Shown one piece after another: positions 28,498 to 35,924 of a stretch of DNA of 64,000 bases. The notes below the pieces were generated by a model. The model did not search any database, had not been told where the DNA came from, and saw only the letters and a program-made list of their open reading frames with translations. The position numbers and the translations under genes are program-made. Source of the stretch: Betaproteobacteria bacterium Ga0074130 (GTDB lineage: Bacteria > Pseudomonadota > Gammaproteobacteria > Burkholderiales > Rhodocyclaceae); NCBI GenBank assembly GCA_001464495.1, contig LNDZ01000021.1:94341-158340 (forward strand), given 5' to 3'. Every line of letters starts with the position of its first letter. Position 1 is the first letter of the stretch.

Positions 28498-28887
28498 TCA
28501 CGGGTTGGCGCGATTCAGTTCGTTACGCAGGACACGGATGTCGTTCTGCAAGGCATCGGATGCGATCTGAGCCTTGGTTGAGGTTGCCTTTGCCTGAGCC
28601 AACTTGGCGTCGGCCTGTGCCTGATTGGCGAGCTCACCCGCTAGCTTGTAGTCCTTTGCCGCCATGGCCTTGTTGGCGAGTGCAAGCTTTTCGCGGGCAG
28701 CACTCATTTCATCTGGCGCATATTGCATTCCGCCGGCGCCAGCGGCGCTCTGCACTGCGGCTGCGGATACGGCCACATCCGCCGTTGCGGGGGTTTTAAG
28801 GCTGCTACAGCCGCTCAGTGTTGCAACGGCCAGTAGCGTCACACCCGTGGTCAGAATGAAAAAGGGCTTACTTACTTTGAGGGTCAT
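28498..28887 (-). CDS. DUF4398 lipoprotein
   Basis: A 129-residue protein with signal and lipobox (LLAVATLSGC), then a helical DUF4398 region (YAPDEMSAAREKLALANKAM, ELANQAQADAKLAQAKA). The ATG at 28887 or the adjacent one at 28890 follows GGAG. It is paralogous in its helical part to the OmpA-like protein downstream, 63 bp away, and is probably in the same transcript. A perfect 16-bp palindrome lies 76 bp upstream of the start. Confidence 0.75.
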   Translation of the reverse strand: MTLKVSKPFFILTTGVTLLAVATLSGCSSLKTPATADVAVSAAAVQSAAGAGGMQYAPDEMSAAREKLALANKAMAAKDYKLAGELANQAQADAKLAQAKATSTKAQIASDALQNDIRVLRNELNRANP

Positions 28888-28962
28888 CATCGTTCTCCAG
28901 TGAATGGCGGGGTAGATCCCCCGTTGCTGAAGTCCGTTGTAGGCTGGATTCACAAGCACCTC

Positions 28963-28978
28963 TGTTCGCTGACGAACA
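28963..28978. promoter_or_regulatory. Perfect Crp/Fnr-type palindrome
   Basis: TGTTCGCTGACGAACA has arms TGTTCG and CGAACA. It lies between the divergent DUF4398 gene and the second Crp gene. It is the best copy of the site found twice upstream of the first Crp gene. Confidence 0.55.
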
Positions 28979-29119
28979 CAAGGCAGATTTAAGTCCGGCA
29001 GGTCATCCAGACTTATGTGCGCCACCGTCCCGACAACCGGGTATTGAGCCTGCAGGCTGACTGAACTTGAATCCGCGCAGCCTCTGTGATCACGGATATC
29101 GAGCTCTCAGGGAGTCGCC

Positions 29120-29827
29120 GTGTCTGCTATTGCATCTGTACCCAATGCCAATCGTTTAATTGCCAGCTTACCGCGCAAGGACTGTCAGCGATTTTTGGCC
29201 AGCTGTGATGAGGTCACACTCAGCTTTGCAGACGTGCTGGTCGAACCGGGTGAGCGTATTCGGCACGTCTACTTCCCAACGCACAGCTTCATTTCAATGA
29301 CCACGCCAATAGATGGGCATAGCAGCCTTGAAGTCGGATTAATCGGCGATGAAGGCATGCTCGGCATCTCACTGATACTCGGTGTCGACACATCGCCGTT
29401 ACACGCGTTGGTGCAAGGTGCAGGGACAGCATTGCGCATGACAACACCGGTCTTCCGCCGTGAACTGGCGCAAAGTGTGGCGCTGCAAACGAGCCTCAAG
29501 CGCTATCTCTACATCGTACTCAGTCAACTGGTACAAACCGCAGCCTGCACGCGCTTTCACGTTGTGGAGCAACGGCTCGCACGCTGGCTATTGATGACAC
29601 AGGATCGCGCGCATGCGGATGAGTTCCACATGACACAGGACTTTCTGGCGTACATGCTTGGGGTGCGACGTGTGGGTGTAACCAAAGCCGCGTCGGCACT
29701 GCAGAAACTAAATTTGATCAGTTACCGCCGTGGCAACATTCACATTCTTGACCGCCCTGGCCTACGTGCAGCGGCCTGTGAATGCTACGAAGCCGACAAG
29801 GCCAGTTATGAGCGGATTCTTGGCTAG
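29120..29827 (+). CDS. Crp/Fnr family transcription regulator, paralogue
   Basis: A 235-residue regulator with a GTG start at 29120 behind CAGGGAG. The beta roll has VLVEPGERIRHVYFPTHSFISM and IGDEGMLGISLILG. The winged helix has MTQDFLAYMLGVRRVGVTKAASALQ, then ISYRRGNIHILDRPGL. It aligns along its length with the protein at 25928 (shared YFPT, GDEG/GNEG, MTQ, MLGVRR and LDRPGL). The effector is unknown. Confidence 0.84.
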   Translation: MSAIASVPNANRLIASLPRKDCQRFLASCDEVTLSFADVLVEPGERIRHVYFPTHSFISMTTPIDGHSSLEVGLIGDEGMLGISLILGVDTSPLHALVQGAGTALRMTTPVFRRELAQSVALQTSLKRYLYIVLSQLVQTAACTRFHVVEQRLARWLLMTQDRAHADEFHMTQDFLAYMLGVRRVGVTKAASALQKLNLISYRRGNIHILDRPGLRAAACECYEADKASYERILG

Positions 29828-29843
29828 ACGGGATGAAAACGGA

Positions 29844-30881
29844 TTAGTGTGTTCGCAGCTTGTGGTTAAGCCAAATCAGCTTGGCGAACAGCACCATGGC
29901 GCCGGCCTGATGAAGTGAGGCGAGAGAGACGGGTACATGGTGCAGCAGCGTTGCGATACCCAGTGACACCTGTATGACCAGCATGCCGAGCATGGCATTC
30001 GCCGCGCCCCGCGCCTGCGGCGCATCGCGTTGTACCTTCCACCACAATGCGGGCACCAGCAACATCAGCACATACGCGATCATGCGGTGATCAAACTGCA
30101 CGGTGGTGATGTTGTTGAAGATGTTCAGCCACCATGGGTCGAGGACAAACAAATCAGCCGGAATGAAATGGCCGTTCATCAAGGGGAAGGTGTTGTAAGC
30201 AAGACCCGCGCGAATGCCAGCAACAAAGCCGCCGGACAGCACCATGACGGAGACAACGGCCAGCACCCACAGGGCCAAGCGACGCACACCCGCGGGCGTC
30301 GCCGGATCATCACTACGCTCACGCAGCAAACCCAGTGCAGTCCAGAGCATCAAGCCGAAAACAAGGAAGGCCATGCCGAGGTGGGCGGTCAGACGGTACT
30401 GACTGACGCGCACATCGTTCACCAGCCCGCTCTTGACCATGTACCAGCCCATGGCGCCTTGCAAACCACCGAGGATAAGAAAGCCAACGAGCTTCCACTT
30501 GTAGCCTTGGGGGATGCGGCCGCGCACCCAAAACCACACCAACGGGATGAAAAAGACCAAGCCAATGACGCGGCCGATCTGACGGTGCGCCCACTCCCAC
30601 CAGAAGATGAACTGAAAGCCAGCCAGATCCATGTCGTGATTGACCTGATGGAACTGTGGAATCTGCTTGTATTTCTCGAACAGGATCAGCCAGTCTTCAT
30701 GGCTGAGTGGTGGAATCGCGCCAAGGAGCGGCTGCCATTCGACGATGGACAAGCCAGACTCGGTCAGGCGAGTGACTCCGCCCACCACCAGGGTGCAAAA
30801 CACCAAGGCACAGCAAATAAGCAACCAGATCGCAATCGGCTTGCGGCTGGCGTGGGAGGCGGAGAGCGAGAGGGATTTCAT
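29844..30881 (-). CDS. ctaA: Heme A synthase, COX15/CtaA family
   Basis: Converts heme O to heme A for aa3-type cytochrome oxidase. A 345-residue polytopic protein with VVGGVTRLTESGLSIVEWQPL, WEWAHRQIGRVIGL (heme-ligand His), HLGMAFLVFGLMLW, FDHRMIAYVLM and a final HQAGAMVLF helix. The ATG at 30881 was chosen; the frame upstream is charged and not family-like. No other cytochrome oxidase gene lies in the window. Confidence 0.9.
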   Translation of the reverse strand: MKSLSLSASHASRKPIAIWLLICCALVFCTLVVGGVTRLTESGLSIVEWQPLLGAIPPLSHEDWLILFEKYKQIPQFHQVNHDMDLAGFQFIFWWEWAHRQIGRVIGLVFFIPLVWFWVRGRIPQGYKWKLVGFLILGGLQGAMGWYMVKSGLVNDVRVSQYRLTAHLGMAFLVFGLMLWTALGLLRERSDDPATPAGVRRLALWVLAVVSVMVLSGGFVAGIRAGLAYNTFPLMNGHFIPADLFVLDPWWLNIFNNITTVQFDHRMIAYVLMLLVPALWWKVQRDAPQARGAANAMLGMLVIQVSLGIATLLHHVPVSLASLHQAGAMVLFAKLIWLNHKLRTH

Positions 30882-30979
30882 GGGCTTGATTATACGGTGC
30901 AGTCTGGCTTTGGCATGGACAGGCCGGCGCGGCAAGGGTTCCCGCATGCTATCCTTTTGGGTCAAATAAAGGCTGCATC

Positions 30980-31780
30980 ATGGAAACCCGCAATCACCCC
31001 AACGACACCCCTTTTTACCAACCCACCGGCGATGAAATCGAGCTATTCGAACGCGCTTGGCGCAATCGACTACCGCTGCTGATCAAGGGCCCGACTGGCG
31101 TCGGCAAAACCCGTTTTGTCGGCTATATGGCCGCCAAGCTGGGTTTGCCCTTGTACACCGTGGCTTGCCATGACGATCTGACCGCCGCCGACTTGGTTGG
31201 CCGCCACTTGATTGGTGATGGCACCACCTACTGGAGCGATGGCCCCCTCACCCGCGCGGTGCGCGAAGGTGGTATTTGCTACCTTGACGAAGTGGTGGAA
31301 GCCCGCAAGGACACGACCGTGGTGCTGCACCCACTCGCGGATGACCGTCGCGTGCTGCCGATTGATCGCACTGGCGAAATTTTGCAGGCGCCGCCCTCAT
31401 TCATGCTGGTGGTGTCGTACAACCCCGGCTACCAAAACTTCCTCAAGGGCATGAAGCCATCGACCCGTCAGCGTTTTGTGTCGCTGCGCTTCGACTTCCC
31501 CGCCGCTGCGCAGGAAGAGGCCATTCTGGTCGGCGAAACCGGCTGCAGCGTTGATCTGGCCAAGAAGATTGTTGCCATCGGCCAGCAGTTGCGTGCGCTC
31601 AAGGATGTGGATCTGGAAGAAGTCGCCAGCACACGCCTGCTTGTATACGCTGCCACCTTGATTAATGACGGCATGGACCCAACCAGTGCCTGCAAGGCTG
31701 CGCTGGTGGAAGGCCTCACCGATGATGCAGAAATCGCCGAAGCGCTGCTGCAAGTCATCCACGCCGCCTTCGATCAGTAA
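30980..31780 (+). CDS. norQ: NorQ/CbbQ-type MoxR AAA+ ATPase
   Basis: A 266-residue AAA+ protein of the CbbQ/NirQ/NorQ group, which with a VWA partner activates metalloenzymes such as nitric oxide reductase or Rubisco. Walker A is GPTGVGKTRF, Walker B is GGICYLDEVVEARKD, sensor 1 is VVSYNPGYQN, and STRQRFVSLRF follows. The partner norD lies 252 bp downstream with a small membrane gene between. No norB or rubisco gene is in the window. Confidence 0.85.
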   Translation: METRNHPNDTPFYQPTGDEIELFERAWRNRLPLLIKGPTGVGKTRFVGYMAAKLGLPLYTVACHDDLTAADLVGRHLIGDGTTYWSDGPLTRAVREGGICYLDEVVEARKDTTVVLHPLADDRRVLPIDRTGEILQAPPSFMLVVSYNPGYQNFLKGMKPSTRQRFVSLRFDFPAAAQEEAILVGETGCSVDLAKKIVAIGQQLRALKDVDLEEVASTRLLVYAATLINDGMDPTSACKAALVEGLTDDAEIAEALLQVIHAAFDQ

Positions 31781-31783
31781 ACC

Positions 31784-32011
31784 ATGCGCATCGTTGCGGC
31801 TTTCGTTCTCCTGCTCGCCTTGCTGGCTTGGCTGGCGCCGACCATTCGGGCGTTTCGCAATGGCAAGGTCAGGCTCGGTCTGATCGGGCTGGCCAGTGGC
31901 CCACTCGCCGTCGGCCTCTATTTGCTCGACCGTCATCCTAATGTTGCTATGGGTGTGTTCGTTGCCCTGATGATCGGCGGCAGCGTGATCTGGCGTTTGG
32001 CGCGCAAATAA
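31784..32011 (+). CDS. Small membrane protein between norQ and norD
   Basis: A 75-residue protein, largely hydrophobic: helices near residues 2-20, 32-48 and 52-70, with basic ends (RNGKVR, WRLARK). Its ATG is 3 bp after the norQ stop and norD follows by 21 bp, so it sits inside a three-gene operon. I do not recognise the family. It might anchor the NorQD chaperone at the membrane, but that is only inferred. Confidence 0.65.
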   Translation: MRIVAAFVLLLALLAWLAPTIRAFRNGKVRLGLIGLASGPLAVGLYLLDRHPNVAMGVFVALMIGGSVIWRLARK

Positions 32012-32032
32012 AGTCGGCAAGTCGTTACTTCC

Positions 32033-33622
32033 ATGGCTGAAGCAAACATCTATCCTGACGCCGTCGTGGCCTTGCGCGACATCGAGCGCACCGCCGGTAC
32101 GCTCTATCGCGCCCTCGGCCGCGATGCCGGGCTGCGTGTTGCCGCGACCGATGTACAACTGGGCGCCTTTCTGCAGCAAGACACCTTGCGCCTGCCGCAA
32201 TGGCTGGCCTCCTATCCGGAGCGCCGCCTCAATCGCGAGCTGTACTACTGGCTGATCGCGCTGGCCGCGAATTTTGAAGATAACGTCGAGATACCGCTCG
32301 ACGCGCGTAATGCACAAGCACGTGAGCGTACCCTCGCCGCCCACCCCGGCTGGTGCCGCCGCTTCGATCGTCTGCTCGCCGCAGCGGCAGACCCGGCAGC
32401 CCTGCAACTGCGCGATGCCCCCCCGCAGGAAGTGGCCGCAGCGGCAAAAGCCGGCGTGCGCAAAGCCACCGCAGCCACAGATGGTGGGGTTGAGCGCGAG
32501 CATCGCTCGAACAAACGCGACACCATCATCCACACGGTCAAGCTCGACAAGCCGTCGGCAATCACTGAATTCATCAAGGTTCAGGACACCGAGGCCAAAA
32601 AGCCGGACGCCAACGTCAACCAGAGCGAAAGCGTGAACCCCACGGCGATGGGCCGTGATGGTTCAACCGTCAGCGCACGCCTGCGCTTGGATGTGGAAAT
32701 GCCGCCGAGTGGGCATGAAGACATCATCATCGGCCCCGGCATTCCCGTGGATGAATGGGATTACCGCAAACACATGCTGCTGCCGGGCCACTGCCGTATT
32801 CAGGAACTGGTCGGGCGTCATGAGGGCGGCCTGCTACTGCCCGAACATCTACGCAAGCATGCGTCCCGTCTGAAGCAGCAGTTCAGCGCCCTAATCCCGC
32901 AGCGTCACTGGCTCAAAGGCCAACCGGATGGTTCGGAGCCGGACATTGATGCCTGCGTGCGCTTGTATGCAGACCATAAGGCAGGCAGCCGCGAGATGGG
33001 CCACGATGTGTATTTGGCACAGCAGCATCGCGAACGCGACCTTTCCTGTCTGGTATTGGCCGACCTATCGCTGTCGACCGATGCGTGGGTCTCTCACAAT
33101 CAACGCGTGATTGATGTCATTCGTGACAGCTTGATGCTGTTTGCCGAAGCCCTCACCGCCACGGGCGACAAGTTTGGCCTCTATGGCTTTTCCTCGCAGC
33201 GCCGCGAGCAGATACGCTTCCACCGTCTCAAAGAATTCAACGCGCCCTATGATCCGATTGCACGTGGGCGCATTGCGGGCATTAAGCCCGGCTTCTACAC
33301 ACGTATCGGCGCAGCGATTCGCCACGCCAGCAGCATCTTGGAAAAGCAGGAAAGTGCGATGCGTGTGCTGCTCGTCCTCACAGACGGCAAGCCGCATGAC
33401 ATCGACTATTACGAAGAGCGCTATGGGATTGAAGACACCCGCATGGCGCTGATGGAGGCAAAGAAGAAACGCATCAAACCCTTCTGCGTCACCATCGACC
33501 GCGAGGGCTCGCACTACTTGCCACATCTGTTCGGCGTGAATGGCTACACCGTATTGCGCCGGCCCGAAGAACTGAGCAGCAAATTGCCGATGCTGTACGC
33601 GCAGCTAACCGGGCAGAACTAA
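32033..33622 (+). CDS. norD: NorD-type VWA protein
   Basis: A 529-residue protein; the N-terminal half is helical and charged with low complexity (AAAAKAGVRKATAAT). The C-terminal von Willebrand A domain has the MIDAS motif VLADLSLSTDAW, LYGFSSQRREQIRF, PGFYTRIGAAIRHA and VLTDGKPHDIDYY. This matches NorD, the partner of NorQ in maturation of nitric oxide reductase. It is somewhat shorter than many NorD/CbbO proteins. Confidence 0.82.
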   Translation: MAEANIYPDAVVALRDIERTAGTLYRALGRDAGLRVAATDVQLGAFLQQDTLRLPQWLASYPERRLNRELYYWLIALAANFEDNVEIPLDARNAQARERTLAAHPGWCRRFDRLLAAAADPAALQLRDAPPQEVAAAAKAGVRKATAATDGGVEREHRSNKRDTIIHTVKLDKPSAITEFIKVQDTEAKKPDANVNQSESVNPTAMGRDGSTVSARLRLDVEMPPSGHEDIIIGPGIPVDEWDYRKHMLLPGHCRIQELVGRHEGGLLLPEHLRKHASRLKQQFSALIPQRHWLKGQPDGSEPDIDACVRLYADHKAGSREMGHDVYLAQQHRERDLSCLVLADLSLSTDAWVSHNQRVIDVIRDSLMLFAEALTATGDKFGLYGFSSQRREQIRFHRLKEFNAPYDPIARGRIAGIKPGFYTRIGAAIRHASSILEKQESAMRVLLVLTDGKPHDIDYYEERYGIEDTRMALMEAKKKRIKPFCVTIDREGSHYLPHLFGVNGYTVLRRPEELSSKLPMLYAQLTGQN

Positions 33623-33640
33623 AACCAGTCAGCGTCGTTA

Positions 33641-33678
33641 CAAACAACAAAGGCACCCAAGGGTGCCTTTGTTGTTTG
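33641..33678. terminator. Long bidirectional terminator, norD / kup
   Basis: Perfect 18-bp arms, CAAACAACAAAGGCACCC and its complement, separated by AA. It stands between the norD stop and the kup stop, with T-rich runs on both sides. Confidence 0.88.
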
Positions 33679-33680
33679 CG

Positions 33681-35564
33681 TTATATCTCAATCTGCGAGC
33701 CCAGTTCAACTACCCGATTGGGCGGAATCTTGAAGAAGGCGGTGGCTGGATCAGCGTTGCGGAACATCCACTTGAACACCACTTCACGCCACGGCGCCAT
33801 GCTGCGAATCTTCTTGTTCGAGATGATGATTTCACGCGACAGGAAGAATGAGGTTTCCATCGGCGCGTAGTTCACACCATACTCGCTACACATGCCCAAT
33901 GCAGCCGGCACATCGGGCTCGTCCTTGAAGCCGAAACGCACGATGACCAGATTAAAGCCATGTTTGAGGGTATGCACTTCAACGCGATCAATCTCAGGCA
34001 CGTGCGGTACATCTTCCATCTGCACATTGAGCATGATGATGCGCTCGTGCAGCACCTTGTTGTGCAAGAGGTTATGGAGCATGGCACGGGGCACGCCGTC
34101 AGGATTTGGCGTCATGTAAATGCCGGTGCCTTCAACACGATGCGGGCCACCGTAATCCAAGCTTTCAAGGAAAGCATTCAGCGGCATCGCATCCTGACGT
34201 AGCTTATCGAGCAGCAAAGCACGCCCACTGCGCCACGTGCTGAGTACAGCAAAGACTGACAGTCCAAGCACCAGCGGGAACCAGCCACCATCCAGAATCT
34301 TGGTAGCACAGGCAGCGAAGAAGGCGATATCCACGCTCACAAACAAAATCAGGAAAGCCCCTGCCTGCCACCAATTCCACTTCCACAAACTACGCACCAC
34401 GATGAAGGCCAGCACAGTGTCGATCATCATCGTCAGCGTGACCGCGATGCCATACATAGCGGCCAAATTGGATGAGGTCTGATAGGTCAGCACCAGCAAC
34501 ACCACAGCAATCAATAGGAGCCAGTTGATATTGGGAATGTAGATCTGCCCGATCTCACGCTCTGAAGTGTGCAGTACCTGAATACGTGGGCAGTAGCCCA
34601 GCTGCATGGCCTGGCTGGTGAGCGAAAAAGCGCCTGAGATCACGGCCTGTGAGGCAATCACGGTGGCACAAGTGGCCAACCCTACCATCGGGTACAGCAG
34701 CCATTCCGGCACCAGCATGAAAAAGGGGTTCCGTACGGCCTCTGGATTATCGAGCAGCAATGCACCCTGCCCCAGATAGTTCAGATACAGCATAGGGAAA
34801 ACATAGCAAAGCCATGCGTACATGATGGGCCGCCGACCAAAATGGCCCATGTCCGCATACAGCGCCTCCCCCCCGGTGATGGCCAGCACCACCGCCCCCA
34901 TGGACAGGAAGGCAGCGAACGGTTCGTGAATGAAAAAGTTAAATGCGTACCAAGGGTTGATCGCTGCAAGGACTGCCGGGTGTTCAATCACATTCAGCAG
35001 CCCCAGCCCCCCCAGCGTGGCAAACCAAAACATCATGACGGGGCCAAACAAGGCAGCCACGCTCGCCGTGCCTTTACGCTGTACAAGGAACAGGGCAATC
35101 AGAATGCCAATCGTGATGGGCACCACATAAGGCTTGAACATTGGCGTCGCGACTTCCAGCCCTTCAACAGCTGAAAGCACCGACATGGCGGGAGTAATCA
35201 CCGCATCGCCGTAGAACAGGGCGGCACCGAAGATGCCCAACACAGCGATCAGCCAGGCCAGCCGCGGGTTGCCTTGGGCGGTACGCAAGGCCAGCGCGGT
35301 AAGCGCCATGATGCCGCCTTCACCGCGATTATCGGCGCGGGTAATAAAGAGCACGTATTTGAGCGAGACCGTAATCGTCATCGCCCAGAAAGCCATCGAC
35401 AGGATGCCCAACAAATTGTCTGGCGTCAGGGCCAATGGGTGATGCCCATTGAACACTTCTTTCATGGTGTAGAGGGGGCTGGTACCAATGTCGCCGTACA
35501 CGACACCCATGGCTGCAAGCGCCATACCGCCTAGGCTTGCCTTATGGCTTGAATCGGAAGACAA
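33681..35564 (-). CDS. kup: Low-affinity potassium transporter Kup
   Basis: A 627-residue K+/H+ symporter with about 12 membrane helices and a cytoplasmic C-terminal domain. Motifs seen are GVVYGDIGTSPLYTMKEVF, NRGEGGIMALTALA, LFYGDAVITPAMSVLSAVEG, GGEALYADMGHFG and LNYLGQGALLL. The start is TTG at 35564 with a strong GGAGG 5 nt upstream. Full length with no gaps seen. Confidence 0.95.
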   Translation of the reverse strand: MSSDSSHKASLGGMALAAMGVVYGDIGTSPLYTMKEVFNGHHPLALTPDNLLGILSMAFWAMTITVSLKYVLFITRADNRGEGGIMALTALALRTAQGNPRLAWLIAVLGIFGAALFYGDAVITPAMSVLSAVEGLEVATPMFKPYVVPITIGILIALFLVQRKGTASVAALFGPVMMFWFATLGGLGLLNVIEHPAVLAAINPWYAFNFFIHEPFAAFLSMGAVVLAITGGEALYADMGHFGRRPIMYAWLCYVFPMLYLNYLGQGALLLDNPEAVRNPFFMLVPEWLLYPMVGLATCATVIASQAVISGAFSLTSQAMQLGYCPRIQVLHTSEREIGQIYIPNINWLLLIAVVLLVLTYQTSSNLAAMYGIAVTLTMMIDTVLAFIVVRSLWKWNWWQAGAFLILFVSVDIAFFAACATKILDGGWFPLVLGLSVFAVLSTWRSGRALLLDKLRQDAMPLNAFLESLDYGGPHRVEGTGIYMTPNPDGVPRAMLHNLLHNKVLHERIIMLNVQMEDVPHVPEIDRVEVHTLKHGFNLVIVRFGFKDEPDVPAALGMCSEYGVNYAPMETSFFLSREIIISNKKIRSMAPWREVVFKWMFRNADPATAFFKIPPNRVVELGSQIEI

Positions 35565-35756
35565 GAAACCTCCGGTAAATCTGCCCGCAAAAGGGCGTTG
35601 CTACATCACGGAAGAAACACAAAAGAAGACGTGCGGGCTGTCATTCATATGCACCCCGGTGGGGCCGAATTATACGGGGAATGCGCAAATAAAGTCCCAA
35701 TCGCTAACGGTACAAGGCGCTGATTCGACATCAAAACAACGCTTGCGCAATTGACT

Positions 35757-35906
35757 ATGCGCAATGCCCTTGCTAGCGGTATGGGTTCATCTGATGCCCC
35801 TGTCCAAGATAAAGAAAAACCTCGTTCTGGCTGGCTTTCTGAGGTCGATAACGATAAGGTTCGGCTTTTAAAGACCTTGTTTTGGGCAGCCAAAATTCGG
35901 GTTTAA
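35757..35906 (+). CDS. Possible small protein upstream of the OsmC-YcaO gene
   Basis: A 49-codon frame, MRNALASGMGSSDAPVQ then a Lys/Trp-rich end (SGWLSEVDNDKVRLL, FWAAKIRV), lies 18 bp before the OsmC-YcaO start in the 360-bp gap after kup. No clear ribosome site is seen and no family is recognised. It may be a real small protein, a leader, or chance. The rest of the gap holds the kup start region and AT-rich sequence. Confidence 0.3.
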   Translation: MRNALASGMGSSDAPVQDKEKPRSGWLSEVDNDKVRLLKTLFWAAKIRV

Positions 35907-35924
35907 TTTTTTTGGTGTAAGTGC

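Noticed and set aside
30980..33622. Reading norQ/norD as Rubisco activase cbbQ/cbbO
   Set aside because: The VWA protein is too short for most CbbO and no Rubisco or Calvin-cycle gene is near, so NorQ/NorD is the better label.
35645..35893. Leftward 82-codon frame between kup and ycaO
   Set aside because: No ribosome site or domain, and it covers the promoter region of both neighbours.
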